DNA of 64,000 nucleotides from Halothiobacillus sp. (GTDB lineage: Bacteria > Pseudomonadota > Gammaproteobacteria > Halothiobacillales > Halothiobacillaceae). The stretch spans positions 41,477 through 105,476 of the forward strand of contig JAGDVP010000012.1 in NCBI GenBank assembly GCA_023255735.1. The letters are read 5' to 3'. Each line of letters starts with the position of its first letter. Positions within the stretch are counted from its first letter, which is position 1. Shown here piece after piece: positions 19,678 through 29,028 of this stretch. The position numbers and the translations under genes are program-made. The notes under the pieces are model-generated. The model made no database searches and was not told the origin of the DNA. It worked only from the letters and a program-made list of their open reading frames with translations.

Positions 19678-20007
19678 ATGAGTAACGGCATGTCTGTCGA
19701 TCAAATTTTATCGCAAATGCGGATGATGCGGGTGCAGGCGGAGCAGCGCATCAACGCACCAGCCGAGGTGCCGCCTGTGGCGGGTGATTCGTTTTCATCC
19801 TTGCTGACCCGCGCCATTGGGCAGGTTAATGACTTGCAGCAAACCTCATCAAATCTTAAAACCCGCTTTGAACTGGGCGATCCGGCGGTGGACTTAACCC
19901 AAGTGATGCTGGCCGGCCAAAAAGCCTCGCTCGGGTTTAATGCCACCTTGCAAGTGCGCAACCGCTTGGTACAGGCGTATCAAGACGTGTTGAATATGCC
20001 CATTTAA
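19678..20007 (+). CDS. fliE: Flagellar hook-basal body protein FliE
   Basis: 109 residues, the normal size. FliE joins the MS ring to the proximal rod and is an early export substrate. The N-terminal half is variable and Met/Gln-rich; the conserved C-terminal half (about 60-105) contains DLTQVMLAGQKASLGFNATLQVRNRLVQAYQDVL-type sequence ending in MPI, typical of FliE. It is the first gene after the sigma-54 promoter and 16 bases precede fliF. Confidence 0.93.
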   Translation: MSNGMSVDQILSQMRMMRVQAEQRINAPAEVPPVAGDSFSSLLTRAIGQVNDLQQTSSNLKTRFELGDPAVDLTQVMLAGQKASLGFNATLQVRNRLVQAYQDVLNMPI

Positions 20008-20023
20008 CGCGGGATAAAAAATC

Positions 20024-21808
20024 ATGGCGCAAAATTCAATGACCCCGGGTCTATTAACCCCCACCCCTCTGGCTGAGCCGCAAACGCCGAGCTGGGTGCA
20101 GCAAATGGATGGCATTACCCAATCCACAAGCTTTCGCCAGCTGCTTATTTTGGTGGCGCTGGCGGCTACCATTGCCTTTATGGTGGGTTTTTTCTTGTGG
20201 GGGCAAAAGCCGAGTTTGGTGCCTTTGTATACCAATTTGGGGCCGAAGGAATCCGCTGCTGTGGTCGAAGCCTTAAAAGGCGCCAAACAAACCTATCAAA
20301 TAAGCCCCAGCGGCGCGGTGTTGGTTGAGCCTGGCCAGCTGCCCGCTATCCGCATGACGCTGGCCGCGCAAGGCTTGCCGGCGGGTGATGGCGTGGGGCT
20401 TGAGATGCTGAATAAAGATCAGTCGCTTGGCACCAGCCAGTTTGTGGAGCAGGCACGCTATCAGCATGCCATTGAAATTGAACTGGCGCGGTCTATCGAG
20501 ACTATTCAAGGCGTTTCTGCTGCGCGAGTGCATTTAGCGACACCCAAGCAATCGGTTTTTGTGCGAGAACAGCAGCCGCCGACCGCTTCGGTGGTAGTTG
20601 AACTATCACCGGGGCAGAGTTTGAGTGCGGCGCAGGTTCGGGCGATTGAACATTTGGTGGCATCCAGTGTGGCGGGCATGAAAACCGCGAATGTGAGTGT
20701 GATTGACCAGCGCGGGGAGCTCTTGAGTCAAAATTCTGACGATGCCAATGGCATGGGTTTAACCGACAAGCAGTTCGCCTATCGTCAACGGGTTGAGCGC
20801 GCGTATGCTCGTCAAATTGAAGCATTGTTAACCCCCGTGGTCGGCGCCGATCGGGTGCGGGCGCAAGTGTCGGCAAATATCGATTTTTCGCGCCAAGAAG
20901 GCACCAGTGAGAACTACGGTCCTAAAGCCGGCGTGCTTTTGAGTGAGCAAACCACGGACAACACCCGCGCGCTGGGCGATCAAGGCATTAATGGCGGGGT
21001 GCCCGGCGCCCTGACCAACCAGCCCCCCGGCGGCGGCACGGTGACGCCGCCAACCGCAGGCGGCCTGCAACCCCCAGGTAACTTAACGGTGCCGCAGTAT
21101 CAGCAAATCGTGCAAACGCCCATCAGCTCACAAAAAAATGAAACGCGTAATTACAATGTGGATAAAGAAATTCGCCATACGCAATACGCCAGCGGCGCGG
21201 TCGATAAGCTCAATGTGGCGGTGTTGCTGGATGAAAAAACGATCACCGATAAAGACGGTAAAGTGACCCCAGAGCCTATGAGCGAGGCGGAGATTGCGCG
21301 GATTAAAGAGCTGGTGGCGCAAGCCGTGGGTTTAAATGAACAGCGTGGCGATAAATTGACGCTGGCCAGTATTCCGTTTGTTGAGCAAAAAATTGAAAAA
21401 GTCACCATCCCTTTGTGGGAGCAGGCCTGGTTTATGCCCTTGCTGAAAAATTTAGGCTTGGGCGTGGCAATGCTGGTGATTTTCCTGATGGTGGTGCGAC
21501 CCCTGCTTAAAATGTTGACCGAAAAACCGGAACCCGCGATGGCGGCACTGCCGCAAGATCCGGCCTTGGCCTTGCCCGGCGCCGAGACCACGGAAGATGA
21601 CGAGGGCGTGCAGTTAAGCTTGGGGCGTCAGCCGGGCGCTTTGGGTAACGCCAGTCTGGATGAGGATATGAATAATCTCGATGGCGTGCCGCAATTGATT
21701 GGCACGGCCAGTTATGCGGATAAATTACGTCAATTAAAACAAAGTATTAATCACGATCCCAAAGCGGTTGCTTCCGTGATTAAGCAATGGACGCACTCGG
21801 AGAACTAA
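20024..21808 (+). CDS. fliF: Flagellar MS-ring protein FliF
   Basis: 594 residues. FliF builds the MS ring in the inner membrane. Two membrane helices are visible, at about 40-60 (LLILVALAATIAFMVGFFLW) and about 478-498. The YscJ/FliF ring-building region follows the first, with EIELARSIETIQGVSAARVHLA near 150-172. The cytoplasmic tail after the second helix, ending in a helical QLKQSINHDPKAVASVIKQW segment, binds FliG. The Pro/Gly-rich stretch near 325-350 is the usual variable periplasmic insert. It is one base from fliG. Confidence 0.95.
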   Translation: MAQNSMTPGLLTPTPLAEPQTPSWVQQMDGITQSTSFRQLLILVALAATIAFMVGFFLWGQKPSLVPLYTNLGPKESAAVVEALKGAKQTYQISPSGAVLVEPGQLPAIRMTLAAQGLPAGDGVGLEMLNKDQSLGTSQFVEQARYQHAIEIELARSIETIQGVSAARVHLATPKQSVFVREQQPPTASVVVELSPGQSLSAAQVRAIEHLVASSVAGMKTANVSVIDQRGELLSQNSDDANGMGLTDKQFAYRQRVERAYARQIEALLTPVVGADRVRAQVSANIDFSRQEGTSENYGPKAGVLLSEQTTDNTRALGDQGINGGVPGALTNQPPGGGTVTPPTAGGLQPPGNLTVPQYQQIVQTPISSQKNETRNYNVDKEIRHTQYASGAVDKLNVAVLLDEKTITDKDGKVTPEPMSEAEIARIKELVAQAVGLNEQRGDKLTLASIPFVEQKIEKVTIPLWEQAWFMPLLKNLGLGVAMLVIFLMVVRPLLKMLTEKPEPAMAALPQDPALALPGAETTEDDEGVQLSLGRQPGALGNASLDEDMNNLDGVPQLIGTASYADKLRQLKQSINHDPKAVASVIKQWTHSEN

Positions 21809-21809
21809 G

Positions 21810-22862
21810 ATGGCTCAAGCGCCGGTAAAAGAAGCCAAACCAGAAGCACCGAATGACAAAGCGCTCATCGCCGGGTTAAAGGGCCCCGAGCGGGTGGCCA
21901 TTTTGATGATGGCGCTGGGCGAGGAATCGGCCGCGAAACTCTTCACCCAGCTCGATCCGCGCGAAGTGCAAAAAATTGGCCAAGCCATGGCGATGTTGCC
22001 CAATGTGACACGCTCGCAAATTCAGGCGGTGCTGGATCAATTCGTTGAGGATTTAGGCGATCAAACGGGCTTGGCCTTGGGCACAACCGATTACATTCGC
22101 AATGTGTTGAATCGGGCGCTGGGCGAGGATAAAGCGGCCGGCTTGCTCGATCGAATTACCGCCACGGGCAATCGCCGCAATTTAGAATTTTTGAAATGGA
22201 TGGAGCCGCGTTCAATCGCCGAAATTATCCGCTACGAGCACCCGCAGATTATCGCCATTGTGCTGTCGCACCTTGAAAGCGATCAGGGCGCAGAGATTTT
22301 GCAAATGTTGCCGGAAAACATGCGCGCCGACATCATGCTGCGCATTGCGCATTTAGACGGCGTATCGCCACAAGCGTTACAAGAGTTAGATGACATTATG
22401 GAGCGTCAGGTTTCTGGCGCGGGCGGTGGCAAATCGTCCAAAGTGGGCGGCGTGAAAATCGCGGCGGGCATTATGAACTTCTTGGAAGGCAGCGTTGAAG
22501 AGGTGGTGATGGGTGCGATTAAATCCACCGATGCCGATTTGGGCAGCAAAATTGAAGATTTAATGTTTGTGTTTGGCAACTTGATTGATGTGGATGATCG
22601 CGGCATTCAAACCATACTGCGCGAAGTGCCCTCCGATCGCTTACTGCTCGCCCTGAAGGGCGCCGATCCGGAATTAAAAGAGAAATTCTTCAAAAATATG
22701 TCGAAACGAGCGTCTGAGATGATGCGCGACGATCTGGAATCATTAGGGCCAACCAAACTCTCGGATGTGGAAGGCGCCCAAAAAGACATTCTGCAGGCGG
22801 CGCGCAAATTAGCCGATGAGGGCAAAATTAGCCTAGGAGGCGGCGGTGAGCAGTTCGTCTAA
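21810..22862 (+). CDS. fliG: Flagellar motor switch protein FliG
   Basis: 350 residues with the three armadillo-like domains: FliF-binding N-terminal part, the middle domain with HPQIIAIVLSHL (about 144-155) for FliM binding, and the C-terminal torque domain with EVPSDRLLLALKGAD (about 270-284) holding the charged residues that meet MotA. It forms the switch complex on the MS ring. A Gly/Lys-rich insert (SGAGGGKSSKVGG, near 206-218) is at the usual flexible linker. The 3' end overlaps fliH by 17 bases. Confidence 0.95.
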   Translation: MAQAPVKEAKPEAPNDKALIAGLKGPERVAILMMALGEESAAKLFTQLDPREVQKIGQAMAMLPNVTRSQIQAVLDQFVEDLGDQTGLALGTTDYIRNVLNRALGEDKAAGLLDRITATGNRRNLEFLKWMEPRSIAEIIRYEHPQIIAIVLSHLESDQGAEILQMLPENMRADIMLRIAHLDGVSPQALQELDDIMERQVSGAGGGKSSKVGGVKIAAGIMNFLEGSVEEVVMGAIKSTDADLGSKIEDLMFVFGNLIDVDDRGIQTILREVPSDRLLLALKGADPELKEKFFKNMSKRASEMMRDDLESLGPTKLSDVEGAQKDILQAARKLADEGKISLGGGGEQFV

Positions 22863-23790
22863 CCGTGCCGAAAGCCTTGCCGAAAGCCTTGCCAAAAGCC
22901 CCGCAGCCACGGCGGACGATCAGGCCGCGCCGGTTGTGCGCCCCTTAAGTGCGCATGATCGCCCGCATGATCGGGTGGAAGCGTGGTTAATGCCTGATTT
23001 TGATATGCCGCCCGTAGCCACAATGCCAGAGGCGATAGAGGATACCGCCGCCTTGGCCGATGCGGCAGCGCTCGCACAATTGACCCATGAGGCGGCGCAA
23101 GCGGGTTTTGCGCAAGGCCAGCGCGAGGGCTTTGATGCCGGGTTTGCTGCTGGACGCGCCGAAGGGCTTGCCGCCGGGCACACGGAAATCAATCAAATGC
23201 AGCAACGCCTGCAAGGCTGGCTGCAGCATTTAGCCAACCCCTTAGCCGAGCTTGACCGCGAGGTTGAGCTACAAATGGCACGCTTGGCCACGCAAATGGC
23301 GCGAGCTCTAATTTATCGTGAACTCACCCTGGAACCGGAGCAAATCGCTTTGGTGGCACAGGCTGCTATTGCTGCACTGCCCTTGGCGGTGCGCCAGATC
23401 ACCGTGCTTTGTCACCCCCAAGAAGCGGATGCCTTGCAGTTGGCGATTCATACCGGTGCGCTCAACTTGCAGGGCCAGGGTGAAATTCATGTGCAAGGCG
23501 ATACGGCGGTCGCGGCGGGTGGGTTGCAGGTTTTATCAAACACGGGGGGGATTCAAGCCCAAGTGGATGCAACGCTTGAATCGCGCTGGGCGAGTTTATG
23601 CTTGCGCATCTTAGGCGAATTAGCGCCGGGGCCTGCTGATGCGCTGCCTGAATTGGCAGAACAAGAGCCCAAACAAGAGCCCTCGCAACCCACGGCCTGC
23701 GAAGGCGATGTCAATCGGGCAGCAACGCCGCCTAAAACGCCGCCCACGGCAAGAGCCACGCCCCAAACTGCCACCGATGTGGCCACGTAA
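22846..23790 (+). CDS. fliH: Flagellar assembly protein FliH
   Basis: 314 residues, start GTG at 22846 with AGGAGG at 22835-22840, five bases away and inside fliG. FliH is the stator and negative regulator of the FliI export ATPase. The GxxxG-like repeat region AGFAQGQREGFDAGFAAGRAEGLAAG at about 84-108 is the hallmark; the C-terminal domain binds FliI. Unusual is a long N-terminal and a Pro/Gln-rich C-terminal tail (after about 265). It ends as TAATG with fliI. Confidence 0.9.
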   Translation: MSSSSNRAESLAESLAKSPAATADDQAAPVVRPLSAHDRPHDRVEAWLMPDFDMPPVATMPEAIEDTAALADAAALAQLTHEAAQAGFAQGQREGFDAGFAAGRAEGLAAGHTEINQMQQRLQGWLQHLANPLAELDREVELQMARLATQMARALIYRELTLEPEQIALVAQAAIAALPLAVRQITVLCHPQEADALQLAIHTGALNLQGQGEIHVQGDTAVAAGGLQVLSNTGGIQAQVDATLESRWASLCLRILGELAPGPADALPELAEQEPKQEPSQPTACEGDVNRAATPPKTPPTARATPQTATDVAT

Positions 23791-25223
23791 TGAACCGCGC
23801 CAAGTCATTACGTGATCCGGCGGTGTTCGACCCGCCAAGCGCACGGGGTGTGCCGCCAGGGCTGGATTGGGCGCGCCACCTGATGGGCTTGCAAGCGCGG
23901 GTGATGCGGCCAAAGCTTGAATCCGAAGGGCGCATCGTGCGCGTGGTGGGTCTAGCTTTGGAGGCCAGCGGCTTAACCGCCGCCATTGGCGATCAATGCC
24001 GAATTTATCTTGATGTCTTGGTTTCAAGTGCAGCCCCCTGCATGGGCGCCCATGAGGGGCACTATATTGATGCGGAAGTGGTGGGGTTTTCAGCGCAAAA
24101 CACCTACCTTATGCCGCTTGAAGCCTTGCGCGGCATAGCGCCAGGGTGCCGGGTACGAAATCAAGGCGCCGCCATTCGTGTGCCGCTCGGTAGAAGCTTG
24201 CTGGGGCGTGTGCTCGATGCGCGCGGCCAACCGCTGGATGACGGCCCCGCCTTACAGGGCGATACCCCGGTCGATTTACAAGGCCGGGTCAACAATCCGC
24301 TGAAACGCCGCCCCATTCGGGCGCCGTTAGATGTGGGTGTGCGCGCGATTAACGCCCTGCTTACCGTGGGGCAGGGGCAGCGTATGGGGATTTTTGCGGG
24401 CAGTGGCGTGGGCAAAAGCATGCTGCTTGGCATGATGACCCGATACACCAGCGCCGATATTATCGTAGTGGGGCTGATTGGCGAGCGGGGGCGCGAGGTG
24501 CGGGAGTTCGTGGCCGAAATTTTAGATGATGAAGCCCGTGCCCGCGCCATTGTGATTGCCGCCCCGGCGGATGCCTCGCCCTTGATGCGGCTGCATGGAG
24601 CGAATTTAGCAACGGCGATTGCCGAGTATTTTCGCGAACAAGGCTTTGATGTGTTGCTCCTGATGGATTCGCTCACCCGCTATGCCCAAGCGCAGCGTGA
24701 GATTGGGCTGGCTATTGGCGAGCCCCCAGCGACCAAAGGGTATCCGCCCTCGGTGTTTGCCAAGTTGCCGGCCTTGGTTGAGCGCGCTGGCAATGGCGAA
24801 TCAAGCGAGGGCAGCATGACGGCGTTTTATACCGTGCTCGTGGAGGGCGATGACCAAAACGAGCCGATTGCTGATGCCGCGCGCGCTATTTTAGACGGAC
24901 ACATCGTGCTTTCGCGGGCGATTGCCGAACGCGGGCGCTACCCCGCGATTGATATTGAAGCCTCAATCTCCCGCCTCATGCCTGCGCTGGTATCGCCAGA
25001 ACACTTAGATTTGATGCAGCGCTTTAAGCAATTAATGAGCACGTATAATCAAAGCCGAGATTTACTGGCCGTAGGCGCGTATCGTCGTGGGCATGATGTG
25101 CGTCTTGATCGCGCGATCGACGTGCAACCCGATTTAGAAGCCTTTTTGCGCCAAGCTATTGATGAGCAGGCTAATTTAGCCTCAAGTTTCGCGCAATTAG
25201 AAGCCTTAATGAATACATCATGA
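23790..25223 (+). CDS. fliI: Flagellum-specific ATP synthase FliI
   Basis: 477 residues, an F1-beta-like ATPase that powers or regulates type III export of flagellar subunits. Walker A GSGVGKS is at about 205-211, and LLLMDSLTRYAQAQREIGLAIGEPPATKGYPPSVF (from about 288) carries Walker B and the family signature. The first 25 residues are an FliH-binding extension. The stop is about 20 bases before the fliJ start. Confidence 0.96.
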   Translation: MNRAKSLRDPAVFDPPSARGVPPGLDWARHLMGLQARVMRPKLESEGRIVRVVGLALEASGLTAAIGDQCRIYLDVLVSSAAPCMGAHEGHYIDAEVVGFSAQNTYLMPLEALRGIAPGCRVRNQGAAIRVPLGRSLLGRVLDARGQPLDDGPALQGDTPVDLQGRVNNPLKRRPIRAPLDVGVRAINALLTVGQGQRMGIFAGSGVGKSMLLGMMTRYTSADIIVVGLIGERGREVREFVAEILDDEARARAIVIAAPADASPLMRLHGANLATAIAEYFREQGFDVLLLMDSLTRYAQAQREIGLAIGEPPATKGYPPSVFAKLPALVERAGNGESSEGSMTAFYTVLVEGDDQNEPIADAARAILDGHIVLSRAIAERGRYPAIDIEASISRLMPALVSPEHLDLMQRFKQLMSTYNQSRDLLAVGAYRRGHDVRLDRAIDVQPDLEAFLRQAIDEQANLASSFAQLEALMNTS

Positions 25224-25246
25224 ACCGAACTTAAGGAGTGCGTTTG

Positions 25247-25699
25247 ATGAATCAATCCCGCATTAACCGCGTGAAAGGCGTTGAGAAAATTATCGAAAAT
25301 GGTGCCATCCTCGCCAAAGAGTCGGTGCTGATGTGTCAGCAACGTCTTGATGAGCAACAAGCGCGGCTTGTGCAATTAAGTGACTATTTACAAGAGTATG
25401 CCGCCGGGCTTGGGTTCGCCACAGGCGGCACCAGCCAGGCCTTTGCCCTGCAAAATTATCGCGCGTTCATGGGCAAAATTGAGCAAACCATCGTCCATCA
25501 AAAAACCGTGGTAGCGCAAATTCAGGCGGAATTAATCGCCTGCCAACATGCCGCCGCCGAGGCCAACAGCCAGCATCGTTCGGTTGAAAAACTGCGCGGG
25601 CGGTTTGAAGCCGAGCGTAACCGCGCCCAAGATAAACAAGAACAAAGCGTTAATGATGCCCACGCCGCGTTGCGGCAACACAACCCATTGGGTCTTTAA
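25247..25699 (+). CDS. fliJ: Flagellar export protein FliJ
   Basis: 150 residues, nearly all one coiled-coil, as expected for FliJ, the gamma-subunit-like stalk in the FliI ring. Sequence identity in this family is low, so the call rests on coiled-coil character, size and place between fliI and fliK. A GTG at 25238 is open but overlaps the Shine-Dalgarno TAAGGAG (25232-25238); ATG 25247, 8 bases from it, is the better start. Confidence 0.85.
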   Translation: MNQSRINRVKGVEKIIENGAILAKESVLMCQQRLDEQQARLVQLSDYLQEYAAGLGFATGGTSQAFALQNYRAFMGKIEQTIVHQKTVVAQIQAELIACQHAAAEANSQHRSVEKLRGRFEAERNRAQDKQEQSVNDAHAALRQHNPLGL

Positions 25700-25716
25700 A
25701 TGAAGGAGCGCGCTGT

Positions 25717-27204
25717 ATGGCCACTTTAACGAACGTCATAAGCCCGCCTGCCTCAGCGGGCAAATCTTTCACTGATGCACAGGCGGGTGCTTCAACGCAA
25801 GGTACTCGCAGCCTGGGCGATTTCGCCCAATTGATGTCGGGCGCCATTGAAGCGCAGACGAATGCCGCCACGCCAAGCGCCAGTTCGGGTGTGGGCGGGG
25901 CGGGGGCATCCAGCTCGCTTAATAACACCGGCGCGCCATCGAGCGTCACCGATACGCAAACCATGCTCAATCAGCTCCAAGCCAGAATCAACACCTTGCT
26001 CACGCAAAATCCCCCGCTAACCGCACAAGCACAGCAAAGTTTAAAAATGCTCCAACAGCAGATCGCCGACGTGGCCGCTACGCTTGAGGCGGCGGCAGAC
26101 CCAATGGCAGAGGCTGCGCTGGGCGCTAAAACCTTGAGTGATTTGCAAAAAGAGCTGAATCAACTCCAAACGCTGCTATCACAATCCGATCAAGATGGCA
26201 GCAATTGGAGCACGCAAATACAAGCCATGGCGCTTAGCTTTGCGCAAGGATTTAACCCATCATTCTCCTCAAAGGCCGCGTTAACCGGCGCCGCTCAAGC
26301 GGGCATTAATTCCGCCCGTGATGGGTTAAACCCAGCGGGCAGGGTAATGAATGCCCCAAATAATGCATTAGCAGCCCAAAATAATCAGGCCAGTGCATTA
26401 AATGATGCAGAGGGTTCAATGGCGAGCGGTGTGAATGCGAATTTTGTGCAAGATTCTCGTGCTGCCGCTCAATTAATGGCCGAGCCAATGGCCAATAGCG
26501 CCGCATCCTCGCAGAGCGCGAGTAATTTAAACGCGGTTAATCAAAACCTAAGTCATTTGCTTGCCGATAACGTTAACTCAACTAACACTGCGCAATTAAA
26601 CATGGCGCAAGCCAATTTAACGATAAACCCGCCCACAGCCGGTTTATCTGTCGCGTTAAATTTAGGATTGCCCACTTCTTTGCCGGTGGCGGGATTTGGC
26701 TCAATTGCCAGCGACTCGGTTTGGCGCACTATGCCCGGTGCATTAGATTTAAATCAGGCAAAATTGCCGGGTGACTTGGGGCAAAACATTCAATGGATGA
26801 TTGGAAAAAATATCTCTCGGGCAACTTTAGATATTAATCCGGCGAATTTAGGACCACTTAAAATCACGATCGATCAACAGCACGATCAAATTCAAATTCA
26901 AATTATGGCCGCCCATCATCTCACCCGCGATGCGCTTGATCAGGCCATTCCTCGCTTGCGCGAATGGTTACAAGATGCGGGTTTAAATCAGGCACAAGTG
27001 ACGATCGCAAATTTTGATTTACACAGTGGGCAAAATCCATTTTTGAATCAAAACCAAGCAGGTGGCCAAGAAGGCGGCTTAGGGCAGCAAGCTTCGCCAA
27101 GCTCGGCGGGTGCCGTGCCCGCAAGGGGTGCCGATAATGTTAAAACGGCTGATGACAGTGTGCAAAAATTAACTTCGCTTTGGCGTTTGGATACCTTTGT
27201 GTAA
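25717..27204 (+). CDS. fliK: Flagellar hook-length control protein FliK
   Basis: 495 residues. The N-terminal about 350 are Ser/Ala/Asn/Gln-rich and unordered, the exported ruler. The conserved Flg_hook domain is about 350-435: ATLDINPANLGPLKITI and AIPRLREWLQDAGLNQAQVTI are clear. GGAG at 25705-25708 lies 8 bases before the ATG. It ends the fliE operon in this window; the following 135 bases hold the H-NS-like promoter. A second FliK-like protein is at 16457. Confidence 0.9.
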   Translation: MATLTNVISPPASAGKSFTDAQAGASTQGTRSLGDFAQLMSGAIEAQTNAATPSASSGVGGAGASSSLNNTGAPSSVTDTQTMLNQLQARINTLLTQNPPLTAQAQQSLKMLQQQIADVAATLEAAADPMAEAALGAKTLSDLQKELNQLQTLLSQSDQDGSNWSTQIQAMALSFAQGFNPSFSSKAALTGAAQAGINSARDGLNPAGRVMNAPNNALAAQNNQASALNDAEGSMASGVNANFVQDSRAAAQLMAEPMANSAASSQSASNLNAVNQNLSHLLADNVNSTNTAQLNMAQANLTINPPTAGLSVALNLGLPTSLPVAGFGSIASDSVWRTMPGALDLNQAKLPGDLGQNIQWMIGKNISRATLDINPANLGPLKITIDQQHDQIQIQIMAAHHLTRDALDQAIPRLREWLQDAGLNQAQVTIANFDLHSGQNPFLNQNQAGGQEGGLGQQASPSSAGAVPARGADNVKTADDSVQKLTSLWRLDTFV

Positions 27205-27268
27205 ATGGCGGGTATTAGATAATCAGACCGAGTTGTTGGCGTGATTTGATTGGGGTGCGTCGGTTTAT

Positions 27269-27296
27269 TTGACCTCAGTCATTAAATTGATAGAAT
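27269..27296 (+). promoter_or_regulatory. Sigma-70-type promoter of the H-NS-like gene
   Basis: TTGACC (27269-27274) and TAGAAT (27291-27296) are 16 bases apart, five-sixths matches to both consensus hexamers. A start near 27303 leaves a leader of about 37 bases to the ATG at 27340. Confidence 0.75.
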
Positions 27297-27339
27297 CTTA
27301 AGGGTTGACGTTATCTCCATCATGCAAAACAGGTACCCT

Positions 27340-27663
27340 ATGAGCACAATTGACTTAAACAATTTATCCGAAAACGATTTAAAACAATTAATGGCAAATG
27401 CTGAGCGCACGTTGCGTGACCGTCATCAGCAGCGCATTCACAGCTTGCGTAAAGAGGCGGAAGAATTAGCGGCCAGCTTGAATATGTCGGTGGCTGATGT
27501 GTTTGGTTTCAATAAAACCTCTAAATTGGCGAATAAGAAATTACCCGCTAAATACATTAACCCTGCTGATTCATCGCAAACTTGGTCAGGCCGCGGTAAA
27601 CGTCCCCATTGGTTGGTTGATGCGTTAGCCCGCGGTGAATCACTCGAGAAATTTGCCGTTTAA
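27340..27663 (+). CDS. H-NS-family nucleoid-associated protein
   Basis: 107 residues from ATG 27340. The N-terminal half is a charged helix for oligomerisation (LRDRHQQRIHSLRKEAEEL, about 26-44). The C-terminal part, KYINPADSSQTWSGRGKRPHWL at about 78-99, is the H-NS DNA-binding motif (TWSGRGKRPxWL). Such proteins bind and silence AT-rich DNA. An upstream ATG at 27322 is open but less well placed than the one with AACAGG about 7 bases upstream. It has its own promoter and terminator. Confidence 0.88.
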   Translation: MSTIDLNNLSENDLKQLMANAERTLRDRHQQRIHSLRKEAEELAASLNMSVADVFGFNKTSKLANKKLPAKYINPADSSQTWSGRGKRPHWLVDALARGESLEKFAV

Positions 27664-27695
27664 TTCGCTTTTAATTGAATTGAATTGGATTAAAG

Positions 27696-27717
27696 CCGGT
27701 TTTTAACCGGTTTTTTT
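27696..27717 (+). terminator. Terminator of the H-NS-like gene
   Basis: CCGGTT (27696-27701) pairs with AACCGG (27705-27710), and seven T follow. The stem starts 33 bases after the stop. Confidence 0.85.
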
Positions 27718-27727
27718 ATGGCACAGC

Positions 27728-28966
27728 TCAAGCCTGTGGCGTGGCGGTTTTTTGAGCCTTAATTGCCGCGCTTAAGGTTAAGGCTTCGTATAACCAAGGC
27801 GGCGTGTGGGTTAGCTCTTTGATTAAAGCTTGAGTGGTGCGCTCAATAATTTGGTGTTCAAGCAACAGTTCGGCATCAATAGCCCACTGTTTAACCGCCG
27901 CCTCTGGCACGCCCTGATGTTGCGCTACGCTAATGAGCTGCATCATGGCGTCGCGGTACCAATGCGCCCGTTTGATGCTGCGCTCATCGGGAATTTCAGC
28001 CAGCGCCATCGTGGCGGCGGCAATAAGCGGTGCTGTGGGCTTTTGGCGATCCGCATCGCGGCGCAGGAGCTTGGCAGCCATGGGGGCGGTTACATCAATG
28101 GGCGCAAGAAACATTAAGCCTAAAATAAAGGCCAGTAGCAGCGTTTGATGATCCCTGGCCGTTTCGGCGCGTCGAATCATGAGCTGCACCAAGGGGTCTG
28201 GGTTTTTGGTGGCCAGAAAAAATGCCGCACCTTGATCGATGTCTTCTGAGCTAAGCACTTGGCCGAGCTTTGTGAACGCGAGCGCCCAGAGCGCTTGTTG
28301 CAGGGGGCCGGGTTCTTGGCTGAGCAGGGGCCAAAGGGTATCCCATGCTTCATCCATGCCGCCTTGATCGATGAGCTGTTCAATCAATAACTGCACGCCT
28401 TCGAGCAATAAATCATCACTCTGGTGCGCTTTTGCCTGTGCGATGGCCTGTTTCATGGGCGCAATCGCTTTGAACAGAGCGCGGTTGTTTTGGTAGATTC
28501 GAGCCAAATCAAGCTGCGCTTGAATGATTTGTTCGGGCGGCAGCGCGCGGGTGTCTGGTTGCTTTAAGGCGTGCTCAAGCGTCTGCGTCGCCGCCGTTAA
28601 GTTGCCCTGTGCCGCCAAAGCCAGCGCATGAGTGTGGCGTAAACCAAAATCATCGCATTCGCTGAGCAGGGCTTGGGTGAGCGCAATGGCGGCGTCGATG
28701 TTGCCCGCTTCAAGGTTCATCATGCTTACCGCATCGGCAATTTCAATGCGGCGCTCAAGTTGTTCGGGCATTAACCAGTGGAGCAGCCATTCAAGCTCGG
28801 CTAAATCGGCAAGGTCTTGGTGCCAGCGCTCGTGATAGAGCCAGTCGGTGATGGTTCTGATGCCTTTGGCATCTAACTCTTTGCCGCCCTCTGGTTGATT
28901 CATGCGCAAAAACAAGGCTTGCAATGACGTGGGTAGGTTGTGGGGCGGCGTGATGGGCTGGATCAT
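27728..28966 (-). CDS. TPR-like helical protein of unknown function
   Basis: 412 residues, no signal peptide; almost entirely paired helices rich in Ala, Leu and Gln. TPR-like units are visible, for example NLEAGNIDAAIALTQALL (about 81-98), ALALAAQGNLTAATQTLEHAL (about 113-133) and LDLARIYQNNRALFKAIAPMKQAI. A hydrophobic segment near 250-270 (LLLAFILGLMFLAPIDV) may be a buried or membrane helix. I do not recognise a specific family. It starts about 60 bases from rnpB, in divergent orientation, and converges on the H-NS-like gene. Confidence 0.6.
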   Translation of the reverse strand: MIQPITPPHNLPTSLQALFLRMNQPEGGKELDAKGIRTITDWLYHERWHQDLADLAELEWLLHWLMPEQLERRIEIADAVSMMNLEAGNIDAAIALTQALLSECDDFGLRHTHALALAAQGNLTAATQTLEHALKQPDTRALPPEQIIQAQLDLARIYQNNRALFKAIAPMKQAIAQAKAHQSDDLLLEGVQLLIEQLIDQGGMDEAWDTLWPLLSQEPGPLQQALWALAFTKLGQVLSSEDIDQGAAFFLATKNPDPLVQLMIRRAETARDHQTLLLAFILGLMFLAPIDVTAPMAAKLLRRDADRQKPTAPLIAAATMALAEIPDERSIKRAHWYRDAMMQLISVAQHQGVPEAAVKQWAIDAELLLEHQIIERTTQALIKELTHTPPWLYEALTLSAAIKAQKTATPQA

Positions 28967-29028
28967 AGTGCGTGCTTTGAAAAATAAGTGGGCACAGTTT
29001 AGCAGTGCGCGGTGTTAGTATGCGCGCC

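Noticed and set aside
22859..24027. Several Arg/Pro-rich minus-strand frames opposite fliH and fliI
   Set aside because: Composition typical of shadow frames in GC-rich coding DNA; the plus-strand genes are certain.
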